DNA of 64,000 nt from Blattamonas nauphoetae. Its lineage: Eukaryota > Preaxostyla > Oxymonadida. Positions 50,178 through 59,818 of this stretch are shown here, one piece after another. The stretch lies in assembly GCA_033064195.1 (NCBI GenBank), contig JARBJD010000193.1, positions 62,001-126,000 of the forward strand. Reading direction: 5' to 3'. The position numbers and the translations under genes were made by a program. The notes under the pieces were generated by a model. That model made no database searches. It was not told where the DNA came from and was given only the letters and a program-made list of their open reading frames with translations. How positions within the stretch are numbered: the stretch's first letter is position 1; each line of letters starts with the position of its first letter.

Positions 50178-52277
50178 ATGATCCAAATCTCTTTTATCGC
50201 TCTATTCACATCTCTTCTGAGACCCCATCTCTCCCCAATTCCTTCAGCTGACTTCAGCATAGATAACATCATCAAACCGTCGCTACTCAATGGAGCATCA
50301 AACTATTCTCTCCCCGCCTCACTTCCGGAAGGTGTTGTGCATTCACACAATTATCCACTCATTTCATCAAGCTTCGTGTTGAAAGGTGAACACCAAACAG
50401 TTATCAGATATCTGGATGGCAACCGTGACAAAGCAAATCTATTCGGAAAAGAAAGCAATACTCCTCAATCAAATGAAGTTGACTGCCTTTTCAATCTTCA
50501 GAATGCATCACTGTCGGTTCAGCGTCTCATCATCGACATGTCCTCCGAGTCTGCAAATCAGGACGTGAAATGTGCAGTACTTGCTTCATCGACTATTTAC
50601 GTCTCATTTTGCGTGTTTTTCTGGACGGATGTGAACTCAATATTCGTTCTCCGATCCAGTTCACCATCCGCCCAAAACTCGTCGTCGATCACGTTGGCCT
50701 GGTGCACGATGAACAACACAGTGGATCATCTGACGGCAATTGTGGAGGATATGCGGAAAGACATCGCAACAGATGCTTTCAATTTCCACATGCTTGGAAC
50801 GACAATCGCAGACCTGAAAGTGGTTGGGACAGATGGTGTGTGCGTGTCACAGACCAACCATCGCAGCGAAATCACTTCTTTTGAAGGAATCTCGACGACT
50901 GTCTCCGAAATGCAAATGATGAACGTGTCCTCTCTGCCTGGGGAAGTGAAACAAGCGTCGTCACTGTTTTCGCAGAGAATGGTTGGATGTGCAATGTGGG
51001 GAAGCAACAACCATCTTTCAGGAACAATGCTGCGAGATGTGAATGGAGGAGGGTCATTTCTTTGTTCGAACAGCACATTCGACTGGTGCCACACAACATC
51101 CTCCGAACGACCGTCACTCTCCTCCAGTCCATCTCCGACCATCGACAGCCACTCATTTTCAACCACTCGCAGCATCTCCAGTCAGACCACAAGTGGCAAT
51201 GCAGATCGTGAGTATGTTGATGAAACGAAAGATGGTGTTTCCAGGTTGACTTTCACACAATCTACCATCACATTCACGCGCTGCACGTTCACAAACATGA
51301 AATACTCGTCCAACGTTACCTCAGAGTACTCGTCTGGCGGGTCAGCCCTTTTCCTGACATCTTCAATCTCATATTCAGATGCGGCACTGTCTCTCGTCTC
51401 CTGCACGTTCTCCAAGTGTTCCGTCACACATCGTTATCAAGTGAATGGAGGTTGCGTCTTTCTGTACAATCTGAGCACAGCGACCAACACCGTCGACGGC
51501 TGCTCCTTCGACGACTGGTATCCTTCCAACGATGCCAACACGAACCAGTTCGGAGGTGGAATCGGGACGTATTCGACGTCAGTTCCGATTGTGATCACAA
51601 ACTCCAATTTCACACTGAGTGGGGAGATAACAAACAAGAACAATGGAGGATTTCTTGCATTTTCCGCGAAATTCACTGCCTGCTCCACAACCATCGCAAA
51701 TTGTCGCTTTATTGGAGATGGGAAGACAACTGGTCGTGTTATCTCAGTCGACGCAACGAGTTCTTACGCAATTGGGTCATTCTCTGTGACCGATTCGCAG
51801 ATCCTCAAAACAAATTCTGAACTCCGAATCAACACTGTGCCTTTCGAGTCGTCGTCAGGATTTGAACGAACTGAAATCACCAACACTTCGATTGCCTATT
51901 CCAATGTGTTGACAAACACAAACCCCACTCTCGTCGTCGACTGCAAACTCGATCGGTGTTCCATCTCCACGTCAGGCCAAAGAACCATGTTACTCTTCTC
52001 GGGAACCTCTTTCACTGGCAAGCCAGCCACGAAAAGTTCGTCCATCAACCTCTACATGTCAAGCCACGTTGTCTTCCACAAATGTGAGTTCACTGACTGC
52101 ACACCAGCACTTTCACAAAGTCTCATTCGCTCGTACTACCTTCCATCGCTGATTGTGGACACGTGCTCGTTCACGCGGTGCTCGGGAGGGAAGTCAGTCG
52201 TCGATGTCGATTCCTCTTATTCCTTCTTCTACTTCTGCACCTTCACCAATGGACTGGGACCACTGCCCGTGTCATGA
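50178..52277 (+). CDS. Segment 1: signal peptide and first beta-helix block
   Basis: The frame is open from an ATG at 50100, but the ATG at 50178 gives a proper signal peptide (MIQISFIALFTSLLRPHLS) and is my preferred start. The remaining roughly 670 residues are Ser/Thr/Asn-rich strands with Cys-containing turns such as TFTRCTFTNM and GGSALFLTSSISYS, typical of the parallel beta-helix pattern in this family. It stops at 52277, just after the family-like phrase CTFTNGLGP. Confidence 0.6.
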   Translation: MIQISFIALFTSLLRPHLSPIPSADFSIDNIIKPSLLNGASNYSLPASLPEGVVHSHNYPLISSSFVLKGEHQTVIRYLDGNRDKANLFGKESNTPQSNEVDCLFNLQNASLSVQRLIIDMSSESANQDVKCAVLASSTIYVSFCVFFWTDVNSIFVLRSSSPSAQNSSSITLAWCTMNNTVDHLTAIVEDMRKDIATDAFNFHMLGTTIADLKVVGTDGVCVSQTNHRSEITSFEGISTTVSEMQMMNVSSLPGEVKQASSLFSQRMVGCAMWGSNNHLSGTMLRDVNGGGSFLCSNSTFDWCHTTSSERPSLSSSPSPTIDSHSFSTTRSISSQTTSGNADREYVDETKDGVSRLTFTQSTITFTRCTFTNMKYSSNVTSEYSSGGSALFLTSSISYSDAALSLVSCTFSKCSVTHRYQVNGGCVFLYNLSTATNTVDGCSFDDWYPSNDANTNQFGGGIGTYSTSVPIVITNSNFTLSGEITNKNNGGFLAFSAKFTACSTTIANCRFIGDGKTTGRVISVDATSSYAIGSFSVTDSQILKTNSELRINTVPFESSSGFERTEITNTSIAYSNVLTNTNPTLVVDCKLDRCSISTSGQRTMLLFSGTSFTGKPATKSSSINLYMSSHVVFHKCEFTDCTPALSQSLIRSYYLPSLIVDTCSFTRCSGGKSVVDVDSSYSFFYFCTFTNGLGPLPVS

Positions 52278-53839
52278 CATTAAAATCCAACTTCGCCAAT
52301 TTCTTTGAAGCCTGCCACTTTGATCTGGAGGATGCGGAGACGTTGGATATCTCGATCGCAACACCTGACATCGCACGTCTGAACAACACTGTTGTGATCG
52401 GATGCACATCAAATCGACAGATGTACGTCGGACCTTCGTGGGCGAATCGAACAGAATTGACAGCTGTGAATGTTGTTCCCGTCGAGACGGAGAAGAACGA
52501 GTTGAGAGTGGGAGCATGGTCAACAGAACCAGAAGAAGATGCGGGACAACAAATCCCAACATTCATATCATTGTCAGAAGCTCTCGCTGCCCTTTCAACT
52601 CCACCAAAGCACACCGTCATCACGTTCTCGGAGGGTTCCTTCACCGAACCATCTCTTCTGTCGGTGTCTCAAGTTCTTGAAATTGTTGGCGCTGGATTGA
52701 ATATCAGCGATGTCCACTCAACGCAGTTGACGACCAAAGGAATCGTTTCGAAGTCATCTGGCAAACTCACTCTCCAATCGCTCCGACTCGTTCCTTCGTC
52801 GACATCGTCGGTTCTTACTTCAGCTGAAGACAGTGGCAATCTGAGTCTGTTGAACGTAGGTGTGGAAGATATCTCTTCACACTCCACCTGTTTATTTCAG
52901 TTTGCGGCAGGTTCTTCAGAGATCCGTCACTCGTTCTTCAAAAACATTGAATCTGAACAATCGCTGATATGTTTGTCGGGGACATCCTCCCTCGCATTCA
53001 CAAACACACTCTTTTTGTCCATAGCCAGAACCAGCACAGCACAAACTCCTGTGGAAAGCATGCAGTGTGCGAGCTGCATTGAGGGAAAGACGAGTGGAAC
53101 AGTGAAAGTGCTTTATTGTCGTTTCGGAGCCTGCACAACGAAAGGACGAGCAGGAGCGATTGATTTGGAGAAGAACGGCGAGAACAGTGCTGTCGAAATG
53201 AGCTCTTGTTATTTTGATCAGAATTCAGCTGGGGAAGGTGTTCCTGACGCAGTGAGAGGAGATGATGTCGTCCTGAAGTCATTCGACGACTCCAACACCC
53301 GTCTCGATTTGTCGACCATAAAGTCCTTCCCATCCCTCCAATCCATCCTGATCAACTCGAAACACTCCATCGTTCCTCCTCCTACTCTCCTCATCATGAG
53401 CTCAGCCAGCGTTTCTGACTATCTGACTTGGAGTTACTATCACATTCGGCTTTCTGCATCCTTCCTCGAGACATACCCTCTCCAGTCCCTTCTTGGTTCT
53501 CGTCTTTGGAACAACACCAACACTCTCATTCAAACGGAGTCTTTTTCCTATAACGAGACCATGACACCGCTCGTCTCTCAGAATTCAACTGTCCGTGTGA
53601 ATCTCTATGACTACACTAAATCCATAATCACAGTGGAACAACAAAACGAAGTGTTCATCACGCTAACGAATGCGACCTTGTCTTTCACGAAGGTCCAATT
53701 CTCGTTTGATGAACTGACAACACCAGCTTTCCAATGTGATCAGAATTCGTCGCTGACACTCAGCACCGTCCTTCAGTCTAACCACTCCAACCCTCACCCA
53801 AACGTTCATCGATTCGGTCGGTCCATATGTCCATGTTGA
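52163..53839 (+). CDS. Segment 2: second beta-helix block of the interrupted gene
   Basis: The coding part probably begins at about 52262, where the frame takes over from segment 1; the earlier overlap is out of frame. It encodes about 520 residues of the same repeat style, including SLSEALAALSTPPKHTVITF, a phrase equivalent to those opening a new block in the related proteins. It ends at 53839, about 60-80 bases after similarity appears to move to the next frame. Confidence 0.55.
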   Translation: MLVHAVLGREVSRRCRFLLFLLLLLHLHQWTGTTARVMTLKSNFANFFEACHFDLEDAETLDISIATPDIARLNNTVVIGCTSNRQMYVGPSWANRTELTAVNVVPVETEKNELRVGAWSTEPEEDAGQQIPTFISLSEALAALSTPPKHTVITFSEGSFTEPSLLSVSQVLEIVGAGLNISDVHSTQLTTKGIVSKSSGKLTLQSLRLVPSSTSSVLTSAEDSGNLSLLNVGVEDISSHSTCLFQFAAGSSEIRHSFFKNIESEQSLICLSGTSSLAFTNTLFLSIARTSTAQTPVESMQCASCIEGKTSGTVKVLYCRFGACTTKGRAGAIDLEKNGENSAVEMSSCYFDQNSAGEGVPDAVRGDDVVLKSFDDSNTRLDLSTIKSFPSLQSILINSKHSIVPPPTLLIMSSASVSDYLTWSYYHIRLSASFLETYPLQSLLGSRLWNNTNTLIQTESFSYNETMTPLVSQNSTVRVNLYDYTKSIITVEQQNEVFITLTNATLSFTKVQFSFDELTTPAFQCDQNSSLTLSTVLQSNHSNPHPNVHRFGRSICPC

Positions 53840-53867
53840 GTATCAATACTTCCTCCAACCGATCGCT

Positions 53868-56420
53868 TTGGACAGCACTCACTTTATTCGCCTTATCTGT
53901 GCTGAGAAGGATGCTAACTTATCGTTCCTGTACACAACTCCTCTTCTTGCCGGCCATCTGACAACCCCGTTCATTGTCTGCGAGGGAGCAAAGCTGCTGA
54001 ATCTTCAAACACTGAGACTGAATTATTCATTCGTGAATTCGGCCTCCTTTGTTTCTGCCAAAGATTCAACACTCGTGATCACCCTCAACCAGGTCCAACT
54101 CCAATCAACCGCCAATGGCGCATTCCTCAACCTTGAAGATGGTTCTGTCAGATTCAAGAGTGATACCTGCCAATCATGCTCAGGCGTGCAGGGTGGCCTG
54201 GTTCATTGCCGCAATTCAACCGTCGTCGCTGAAGAATGGACCTTGAGATCGTGTTCAGCGACACAAGGCGGAGTTCTTATGTCGGTGGGATCCCGCGTGA
54301 GTATCTATTCGGGATCGTTCTCGAACTGTGTGGCTGATGAGGGTGGAGTTGCTTACGTCGTCTCGTCCACTCTCTCCTTCTCAAAAACATCTCTCGTCTC
54401 CAATTCTGCGAAAAGGGGAGGAGTTCTCTTTCTCGACTTCGGAACCAACTCTGCCTCATCAATCTCATCATCGCTTTCAAATTTCACATCCAACTCTGCA
54501 TGTGATGTGAGTGAGAATGGTGTGGATTCTGGGAAGGGAGGAGCGATCTTTATGATGGGAACGACAACATCTCAGACTCCTCTTGTTCTGAATTACTCTC
54601 GTTTTGACAGGAACACAGCAGCATTTGGGAATGATGTGTTCGTCGAGGAGACAGTGTTGGGAGAGACAGGGCCAGATCTTCTATCGAGTTGCAATGGAGA
54701 ATCCTACAGCAGATTCCCACACCTCGAAATCGAGAACCATAATCGTGATGCCAATGAGATCGCCAGAATCTCGCACTTCCTTCCATTCCCTGTAATCCGC
54801 GTCTCAAGCTCCGGTTCGGATGTTCCGGCTTGCCAGTGGTCCAGCGTGTACTGCAAGACTATCCAGTATGCTCTCAACTTTCTTCAGACAACAGCTCCCA
54901 ACGGAAGCTTGTTCCAGCGACAGTGTTTTCAATATTCAAACACAATGACCACTGAACCTGTTGTGTTGTGCAAACACGATCTGGTTTATTCAAGTTACAA
55001 TGCAACAAGCACGGAGAAGTTCCCACTCTCTCTCTCCGTGGCGGATAGAGTTGTGTTCACGATTAACGATGAATCGAGGTTGACTGTTGTGCGGATGAGG
55101 TTTCGCTTGACGTCATTCCAACAAGTTGTGACGGTGAACTCCAACGATGGACAAGTTGCGATGGAGAACTGCTATGTCTTCAGTGAGAGCGGGACCACAA
55201 CGTCGAGATCTCCGATTGACTCTATTGGGAAATCGCTCGTCCTGACCTCCATCTCATTCGCCGCATCTCTCACGTCATCACAAGCAACTCTTTCTGTCCC
55301 TCTCGTCCGTTTTGCACCCAAACCATCGGAAGAAGGCAGGCTTGGATCGGGGACGTTTGAATTAACGCTCTCCCAGTTTTTCAATCTCACCTTTGAAGGG
55401 ACAACGATGTTTGAGATCGAAACTAACGGCCGTGTCGCTTTTCTTCCTCAATCGATGACTGGCGTCACAACCAATTCCGAACAAGGGAAATACATTTCTC
55501 TGAAAGGACAATCATTCAAACAACAGATCGAACCCTCGCTTTGGCAATCGACACTGTACACAATGCATCTGCCATATTTTCTTGGGGAGGATGTTTCGAT
55601 GGACGAAAATGACAAGTGGAGAAACAACTCGCTTGTGTATTGGCTGATCTCCCCTTCTTCAGAGATTCAAGTTGGATCGGATGTTTATGCTGTCGATCAT
55701 CCGAATTGTGGGTCGTCCACTTTCAAATGCTCGACTCTGGATTCTGCCATCACATCGGCTGGTCTCAACAGCCTCTCCACACTCGCCCTTTCGATGTCCA
55801 CGTCGCTCTCCTCGAGAAGTCTGTTGACGTCGTCGTTGTTGATCAAGCCGTCATCATCAACGAAGCGAGGAATCGAGTTTGACAAGAATGGTTCGTTCGT
55901 TGTTGCCAATTCCGAGGCCAACTTGTCGTTTACGTCGATCATATTCGCATTATCCCAGAATTGTATAACAGCCACTCTCTTTGTGGTTGAGGAAGGAGAA
56001 CTCTCTTTCTCGTTGTGCCAGATGGGAGGGACAAGCAATGAATCACCGCTTGTTCTCCCTGAATCAACAACAACTCTGATCGAAGTGAAAGCAGGTGGAA
56101 AATTCACCCTCACCGACACTCTGATCCAGCACATCGAATTCTCCCACGCCACACTCGGAACAGCCCTCCGTCTTCATCTCGACTCGACGATTTCCTTCAA
56201 TGAAACCTCGAAAGTGGGAGAGATACTTTCGAATGGAACGGGAAGTCATGTTGCGCTTGTCACCTCGACAGGACTGGACGAATCGTCGATTTCATCACTC
56301 ACCACAAACTTCTCGTCTTGGAAACCAACGACAAATGAAGCGAGATTCACAAGCTCAGAAATCAACGAGTTTGTAGCAATTGACGAGGTTGGGAGAGTGG
56401 ATGAACTAATCTACCATTGA
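53868..56420 (+). CDS. Segment 3: third beta-helix block of the interrupted gene
   Basis: Useful coding similarity starts slightly upstream of 53868 (the frame reads SVGPYVHVEYQYF there). The segment carries about 850 residues of repeats. These include VSSSGSDVPACQWSSVYCKT and CGSSTFKCSTLDSAI, which are Cys-paired block boundaries of the family. It ends in the TGA at 56418-56420, immediately before HPYDGKTKYVDSDGG in the same frame. Confidence 0.55.
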   Translation: MDSTHFIRLICAEKDANLSFLYTTPLLAGHLTTPFIVCEGAKLLNLQTLRLNYSFVNSASFVSAKDSTLVITLNQVQLQSTANGAFLNLEDGSVRFKSDTCQSCSGVQGGLVHCRNSTVVAEEWTLRSCSATQGGVLMSVGSRVSIYSGSFSNCVADEGGVAYVVSSTLSFSKTSLVSNSAKRGGVLFLDFGTNSASSISSSLSNFTSNSACDVSENGVDSGKGGAIFMMGTTTSQTPLVLNYSRFDRNTAAFGNDVFVEETVLGETGPDLLSSCNGESYSRFPHLEIENHNRDANEIARISHFLPFPVIRVSSSGSDVPACQWSSVYCKTIQYALNFLQTTAPNGSLFQRQCFQYSNTMTTEPVVLCKHDLVYSSYNATSTEKFPLSLSVADRVVFTINDESRLTVVRMRFRLTSFQQVVTVNSNDGQVAMENCYVFSESGTTTSRSPIDSIGKSLVLTSISFAASLTSSQATLSVPLVRFAPKPSEEGRLGSGTFELTLSQFFNLTFEGTTMFEIETNGRVAFLPQSMTGVTTNSEQGKYISLKGQSFKQQIEPSLWQSTLYTMHLPYFLGEDVSMDENDKWRNNSLVYWLISPSSEIQVGSDVYAVDHPNCGSSTFKCSTLDSAITSAGLNSLSTLALSMSTSLSSRSLLTSSLLIKPSSSTKRGIEFDKNGSFVVANSEANLSFTSIIFALSQNCITATLFVVEEGELSFSLCQMGGTSNESPLVLPESTTTLIEVKAGGKFTLTDTLIQHIEFSHATLGTALRLHLDSTISFNETSKVGEILSNGTGSHVALVTSTGLDESSISSLTTNFSSWKPTTNEARFTSSEINEFVAIDEVGRVDELIYH

Positions 56421-58205
56421 CATCCGTACGATGGGAAAACGAAGTATGTTGATTCGGATGGAGGAAGTCATCCGAACTGTGGTCTTTCTATTCTTCCGTG
56501 TTCGTCCATCTCCAACAATGTGGACAAGGTCGAAGCTGGAGAGACGATGCTTGTCTGCGGTTCTGTGACGGAAACAACTGGATTCATCGCAACGAAGAAT
56601 CTCTCAGTGAAATCGTCAGACAGCACAACACAGATTCTCTCCATTGCCAATTCTGCCTCGTTCACCACGCAAGCATCGCCCCTCTCGTTCACAGACTTGA
56701 TCATCATTCCACTCCCCCAAGCATCCACACAGAACGCAGAAATCACCCCACGAACTGAATCGCTGTTCATTGTGAAGTCAGGTTCTCTGTCGTTGTCATC
56801 ATGTTCTGTCTCGTCCTTTGAACTCTCGTCATCACCTCTGATCACTCACACTTCTGGAACACTCACTCTGAAATCATGTGAGATCTCGTCAATCACTCGC
56901 TCAACCGGAAATGGTACAGTTTTGAGCATCGAGATGGGGACTGGGATGTCTTTGTTATTGGATGACATCAAATTCTTGTCGATGCCATCATCGAAAGAGG
57001 CTACGCTTCTCGCTCTTTCATTTCCTCCATGCGACGAAGACGAGCCTGATCCTCTCTTCGCCTTCACGCTGACCAATCTTACCTTCAACTCGATGAGTGG
57101 AATGGCTTCTGAACCACCCTGTTTCATCTCAATCGTCGGGACTGACCTCGCCAGCTGGATCGAAGTTGCTGATCCTCGATTCAAAAACTCGTACAACAAC
57201 GACTCCGTCCTTGACAGTTATTCAAGTTTTGACAAGTCGAATGATCTTGCGGTGTCGCTTCTGTTTTATCTGCGACCATCTGACGGGCCAGTTGGAGTGT
57301 CAAGTTCTGGATATGCGATGGCGAAGTGTGGTTCGAACAGTCTGTGGTGCTCGACGATTGAACAGTCACTCACTCGCCTCACTCCGCAGAACACGAAGAA
57401 GATTATTGTGATGGACGAGGTGACCCTGTCGAATGCGATCGCGCTTCCCGATGAGTTGACATTTGCTGGTAATCCGAGTCCACTGAGCACGTGTATTGTG
57501 TCTGCTGCTGGTTCATTTGTGTCTGAAGACATCGACTTCACCACGATTTCCAAACTGACATTCTCACTGCCATCAACACAAACAGCAGAGGCAGTGATTG
57601 TGCACTCATCGATCACACTCACACTCTCCCATCTTGAACTAACATCTACTACAGAATCGTCAGTTTGCTTCCTGAAAGTTACAACTGGAAAGGTAGAGAT
57701 GTCAGACATCAAGATCCGATCCGAGATGGCACAGAACTCGATCCTTTTCTCAATTTTTGGAGGGACAGTGACAGCATCTCAGTTCGGAGTGGAATCTGGA
57801 ATCACACAGAATGGAACAGTTGTTCAAGTTGAAGGAGGAAGTATGAGTTTGACTGGAATGACAGCAACTTCCTCAAAAGCGATGGAAGGAAGACTCTTCT
57901 CAGTGAGCAACGCGTTATTCAACCTGTCCGATGTGAAACTGTCGAAACAGACATTCGCCAATGCACCGTTCCACCTTTCGTCATTTGGAGCGAGCACGAT
58001 CAGCGACATGAACATTTCAGAGTGCTCAGGTTCGACGATCATGACGATCAAAGATGGAGACGAACTGACAATCCGAAACTCTATCTTCTCCTCACTCACT
58101 CCACCAACATCACTCAACGAAGCCGACACCACTGATTTGTGTGGATGGGAGACAAGCCTGATTGGATTGAAGGCACAACAACCACACTCTCAAACGCTGT
58201 TCTGA
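56421..58205 (+). CDS. Segment 4: fourth beta-helix block of the interrupted gene
   Basis: This continues segment 3 in the same frame directly after the TGA. The first in-frame ATG is at 56538. It contains block boundaries CGLSILPCSSI and CGSNSLWCSTIEQ and closes with the phrase TTDLCGWETSLI, which corresponds to the DVSICGWSRGFL phrase preceding the membrane-proximal block in the 21372 protein. Confidence 0.55.
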   Translation, partial: HPYDGKTKYVDSDGGSHPNCGLSILPCSSISNNVDKVEAGETMLVCGSVTETTGFIATKNLSVKSSDSTTQILSIANSASFTTQASPLSFTDLIIIPLPQASTQNAEITPRTESLFIVKSGSLSLSSCSVSSFELSSSPLITHTSGTLTLKSCEISSITRSTGNGTVLSIEMGTGMSLLLDDIKFLSMPSSKEATLLALSFPPCDEDEPDPLFAFTLTNLTFNSMSGMASEPPCFISIVGTDLASWIEVADPRFKNSYNNDSVLDSYSSFDKSNDLAVSLLFYLRPSDGPVGVSSSGYAMAKCGSNSLWCSTIEQSLTRLTPQNTKKIIVMDEVTLSNAIALPDELTFAGNPSPLSTCIVSAAGSFVSEDIDFTTISKLTFSLPSTQTAEAVIVHSSITLTLSHLELTSTTESSVCFLKVTTGKVEMSDIKIRSEMAQNSILFSIFGGTVTASQFGVESGITQNGTVVQVEGGSMSLTGMTATSSKAMEGRLFSVSNALFNLSDVKLSKQTFANAPFHLSSFGASTISDMNISECSGSTIMTIKDGDELTIRNSIFSSLTPPTSLNEADTTDLCGWETSLIGLKAQQPHSQTLF

Positions 58206-59818
58206 CACACATCCCCCAAGGAGCGATCTCGATCTCCGACGCTCTTCTCATCCTCACCACCTGCACTCTCAGCTCAAACTCTCCATCAAACTTGGAATGG
58301 CCTTCTCTTCGACGAAATGTCAAGTGCACAAATGGAACGGTTGGAATGGACACGATGAATGGAGGGGATGGACCGTCGTCACCTCATCTTTGGATCTGGA
58401 CGGATGAATGCGCAGTGACGAAGGACGATGAAACTCAACACTCCACACTCTTCGTCCCCACTCTTCTCTCAAACGAGTCAACCAGCATTTTGGACAAGAA
58501 GCTGAATGAGTATTCGGTGAAAGTGGTTGGAACGATGATGATTCCATGCGGGCTGAAGTTGGAAGTGTTTGAACAAGCAGTACTCTCCACGTCGAACGAG
58601 GGACAACCACTCAGTTTCGACATCTCCTCCCTCCAACCGTCGAAATGGACAGAAACTGAACTGTCGTTCGTCCTCCTCCAATCATCGCTGGCCGACTTGA
58701 ACAAGAAATCTGACATTCGATGCCGACTCGTGTTCGGAGATGGGCAGAACACAGACTCGTTCTCGCTGATTGGAAAGGGGAAAGGAAACATGTCTCTGGG
58801 AGGAGTGGTCACGACAATTGTGGTTCAGATTGTTGCAGTGATCATCGTCGCTGTGCTCCTCATCATCGTCATTGCTGTTCTCTGCCGTCGCAAAAAGACG
58901 AAGAATCAGGCAGCGGAGAAAGACAAGCAAGAACTTGACGTGGCTGAAGCAGGTGATGTCCTGAAAGACGAGGGAGACGCACAAGACAACACAATCAAAC
59001 CGATCTTCGGAACAGCTGGAAGGAGCAATATCTCGCTGCTGATGGTGAGCGAAGACAAGCAGCATGGGGACCACGTGCACACACTGGGCACGCCGTCGAT
59101 GATGTCGCTCAAACACGTGGAAGCTCCGAAGTGCGATGGGGAGGCTGGAGTTGTGTCTGTTGATCCAACACACACTCTGTACCATCGTCTGCACGTGGAG
59201 AAAGCGAGAGTTGTCGAGAAGAAGAAGATGGCACTGCGGATTGTGACGGGGTTGGAGCGAATGATGGCCGACAATCCGTCGAGTGAACTGTTGACCAAAC
59301 TGTCTCCGCATTGGATCATCCTCGACTTCAACGAGAACACGTTCCTCCGAATCGAGTCGATTTCTCAACTTTTGGCTTCAGACGGGATGCACCAGCTTTC
59401 AACATCGACGAAGAATGACGAAGATCGTCGCTGGAACGCACCTGAACAGGACTCGAAGGAAGGAGAGACAGCGAATGAGCAAGAAGAGCAGTATGATCAC
59501 AACAAGGCAACAGTTTTTAGGCTCGGCCTGGTCTTGTGGGAAATGGAGACTGGTCAGGTGCCGTTCGGGGAGCTGGACGCAGTGAATGCGTCTCGGCAGG
59601 TGACGGCCGGGATCTTGCCGCTGATTCACAACTGGGAGGACGCGGACTTTGCCGACCTCGTTTCTGAATGCCTCTCCCTCTCTCCTGACTCCCGCCCCTC
59701 CCTCGCCGATGTGAAGATTCGTCTGGGCGAACTGAAGACAGCCGTTCCTCCTGCAGCGCATGATCCTCCGCCGCCAAAAGAACCAGCCAAAGTGATCTCC
59801 GGAATTGAGACACTCTAA
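58139..59818 (+). CDS. Segment 5: membrane helix and pseudokinase tail of the interrupted gene
   Basis: After the last frame change near 58170 this segment encodes a membrane-proximal domain, one membrane helix (about 58803-58890) with a basic stop-transfer RRKKTK, and a C-terminal kinase-like domain. LSPHWIILD replaces the catalytic-loop motif, RWNAPE is the APE-like motif, and FRLGLVLWEMETGQVPFGEL the helix-F region. The glycine loop, catalytic Asp and DFG are missing, so it is a probable pseudokinase. The order of features matches the end of the 21372 protein closely. Confidence 0.7.
   Translation: MWMGDKPDWIEGTTTTLSNAVLTHIPQGAISISDALLILTTCTLSSNSPSNLEWPSLRRNVKCTNGTVGMDTMNGGDGPSSPHLWIWTDECAVTKDDETQHSTLFVPTLLSNESTSILDKKLNEYSVKVVGTMMIPCGLKLEVFEQAVLSTSNEGQPLSFDISSLQPSKWTETELSFVLLQSSLADLNKKSDIRCRLVFGDGQNTDSFSLIGKGKGNMSLGGVVTTIVVQIVAVIIVAVLLIIVIAVLCRRKKTKNQAAEKDKQELDVAEAGDVLKDEGDAQDNTIKPIFGTAGRSNISLLMVSEDKQHGDHVHTLGTPSMMSLKHVEAPKCDGEAGVVSVDPTHTLYHRLHVEKARVVEKKKMALRIVTGLERMMADNPSSELLTKLSPHWIILDFNENTFLRIESISQLLASDGMHQLSTSTKNDEDRRWNAPEQDSKEGETANEQEEQYDHNKATVFRLGLVLWEMETGQVPFGELDAVNASRQVTAGILPLIHNWEDADFADLVSECLSLSPDSRPSLADVKIRLGELKTAVPPAAHDPPPPKEPAKVISGIETL

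Larger units (their letters stand above)
50178..59818 (+). pseudogene. Giant surface protein with pseudokinase tail, reading frame interrupted
   Basis: Five consecutive open segments together spell one protein of about 3,200 residues with the same plan as the gene at 21372: signal peptide, very long beta-helix-like ectodomain, one membrane helix, kinase-like tail. The segments are linked by three apparent single-base frame changes (near 52260, between 53755 and 53840, and near 58150-58205) and one in-frame TGA at 56418-56420, across which the same frame continues. None of the joins fits a GT-AG intron of the right length. Either this is a recent pseudogene or the sequence contains consensus errors. 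Translated similarity is continuous across each break, so any decay must be young. Confidence 0.7.

Noticed and set aside
52255-52320. Intron joining segments 1 and 2 of the interrupted gene
   Set aside because: The only plausible GT-AG span here is 42 nt, which keeps the frame instead of changing it.
56418-56420. TGA read as a sense codon (alternative genetic code)
   Set aside because: All other genes end at standard stops, including TGA for several of them, and only this one gene would need read-through; it also has frame changes.
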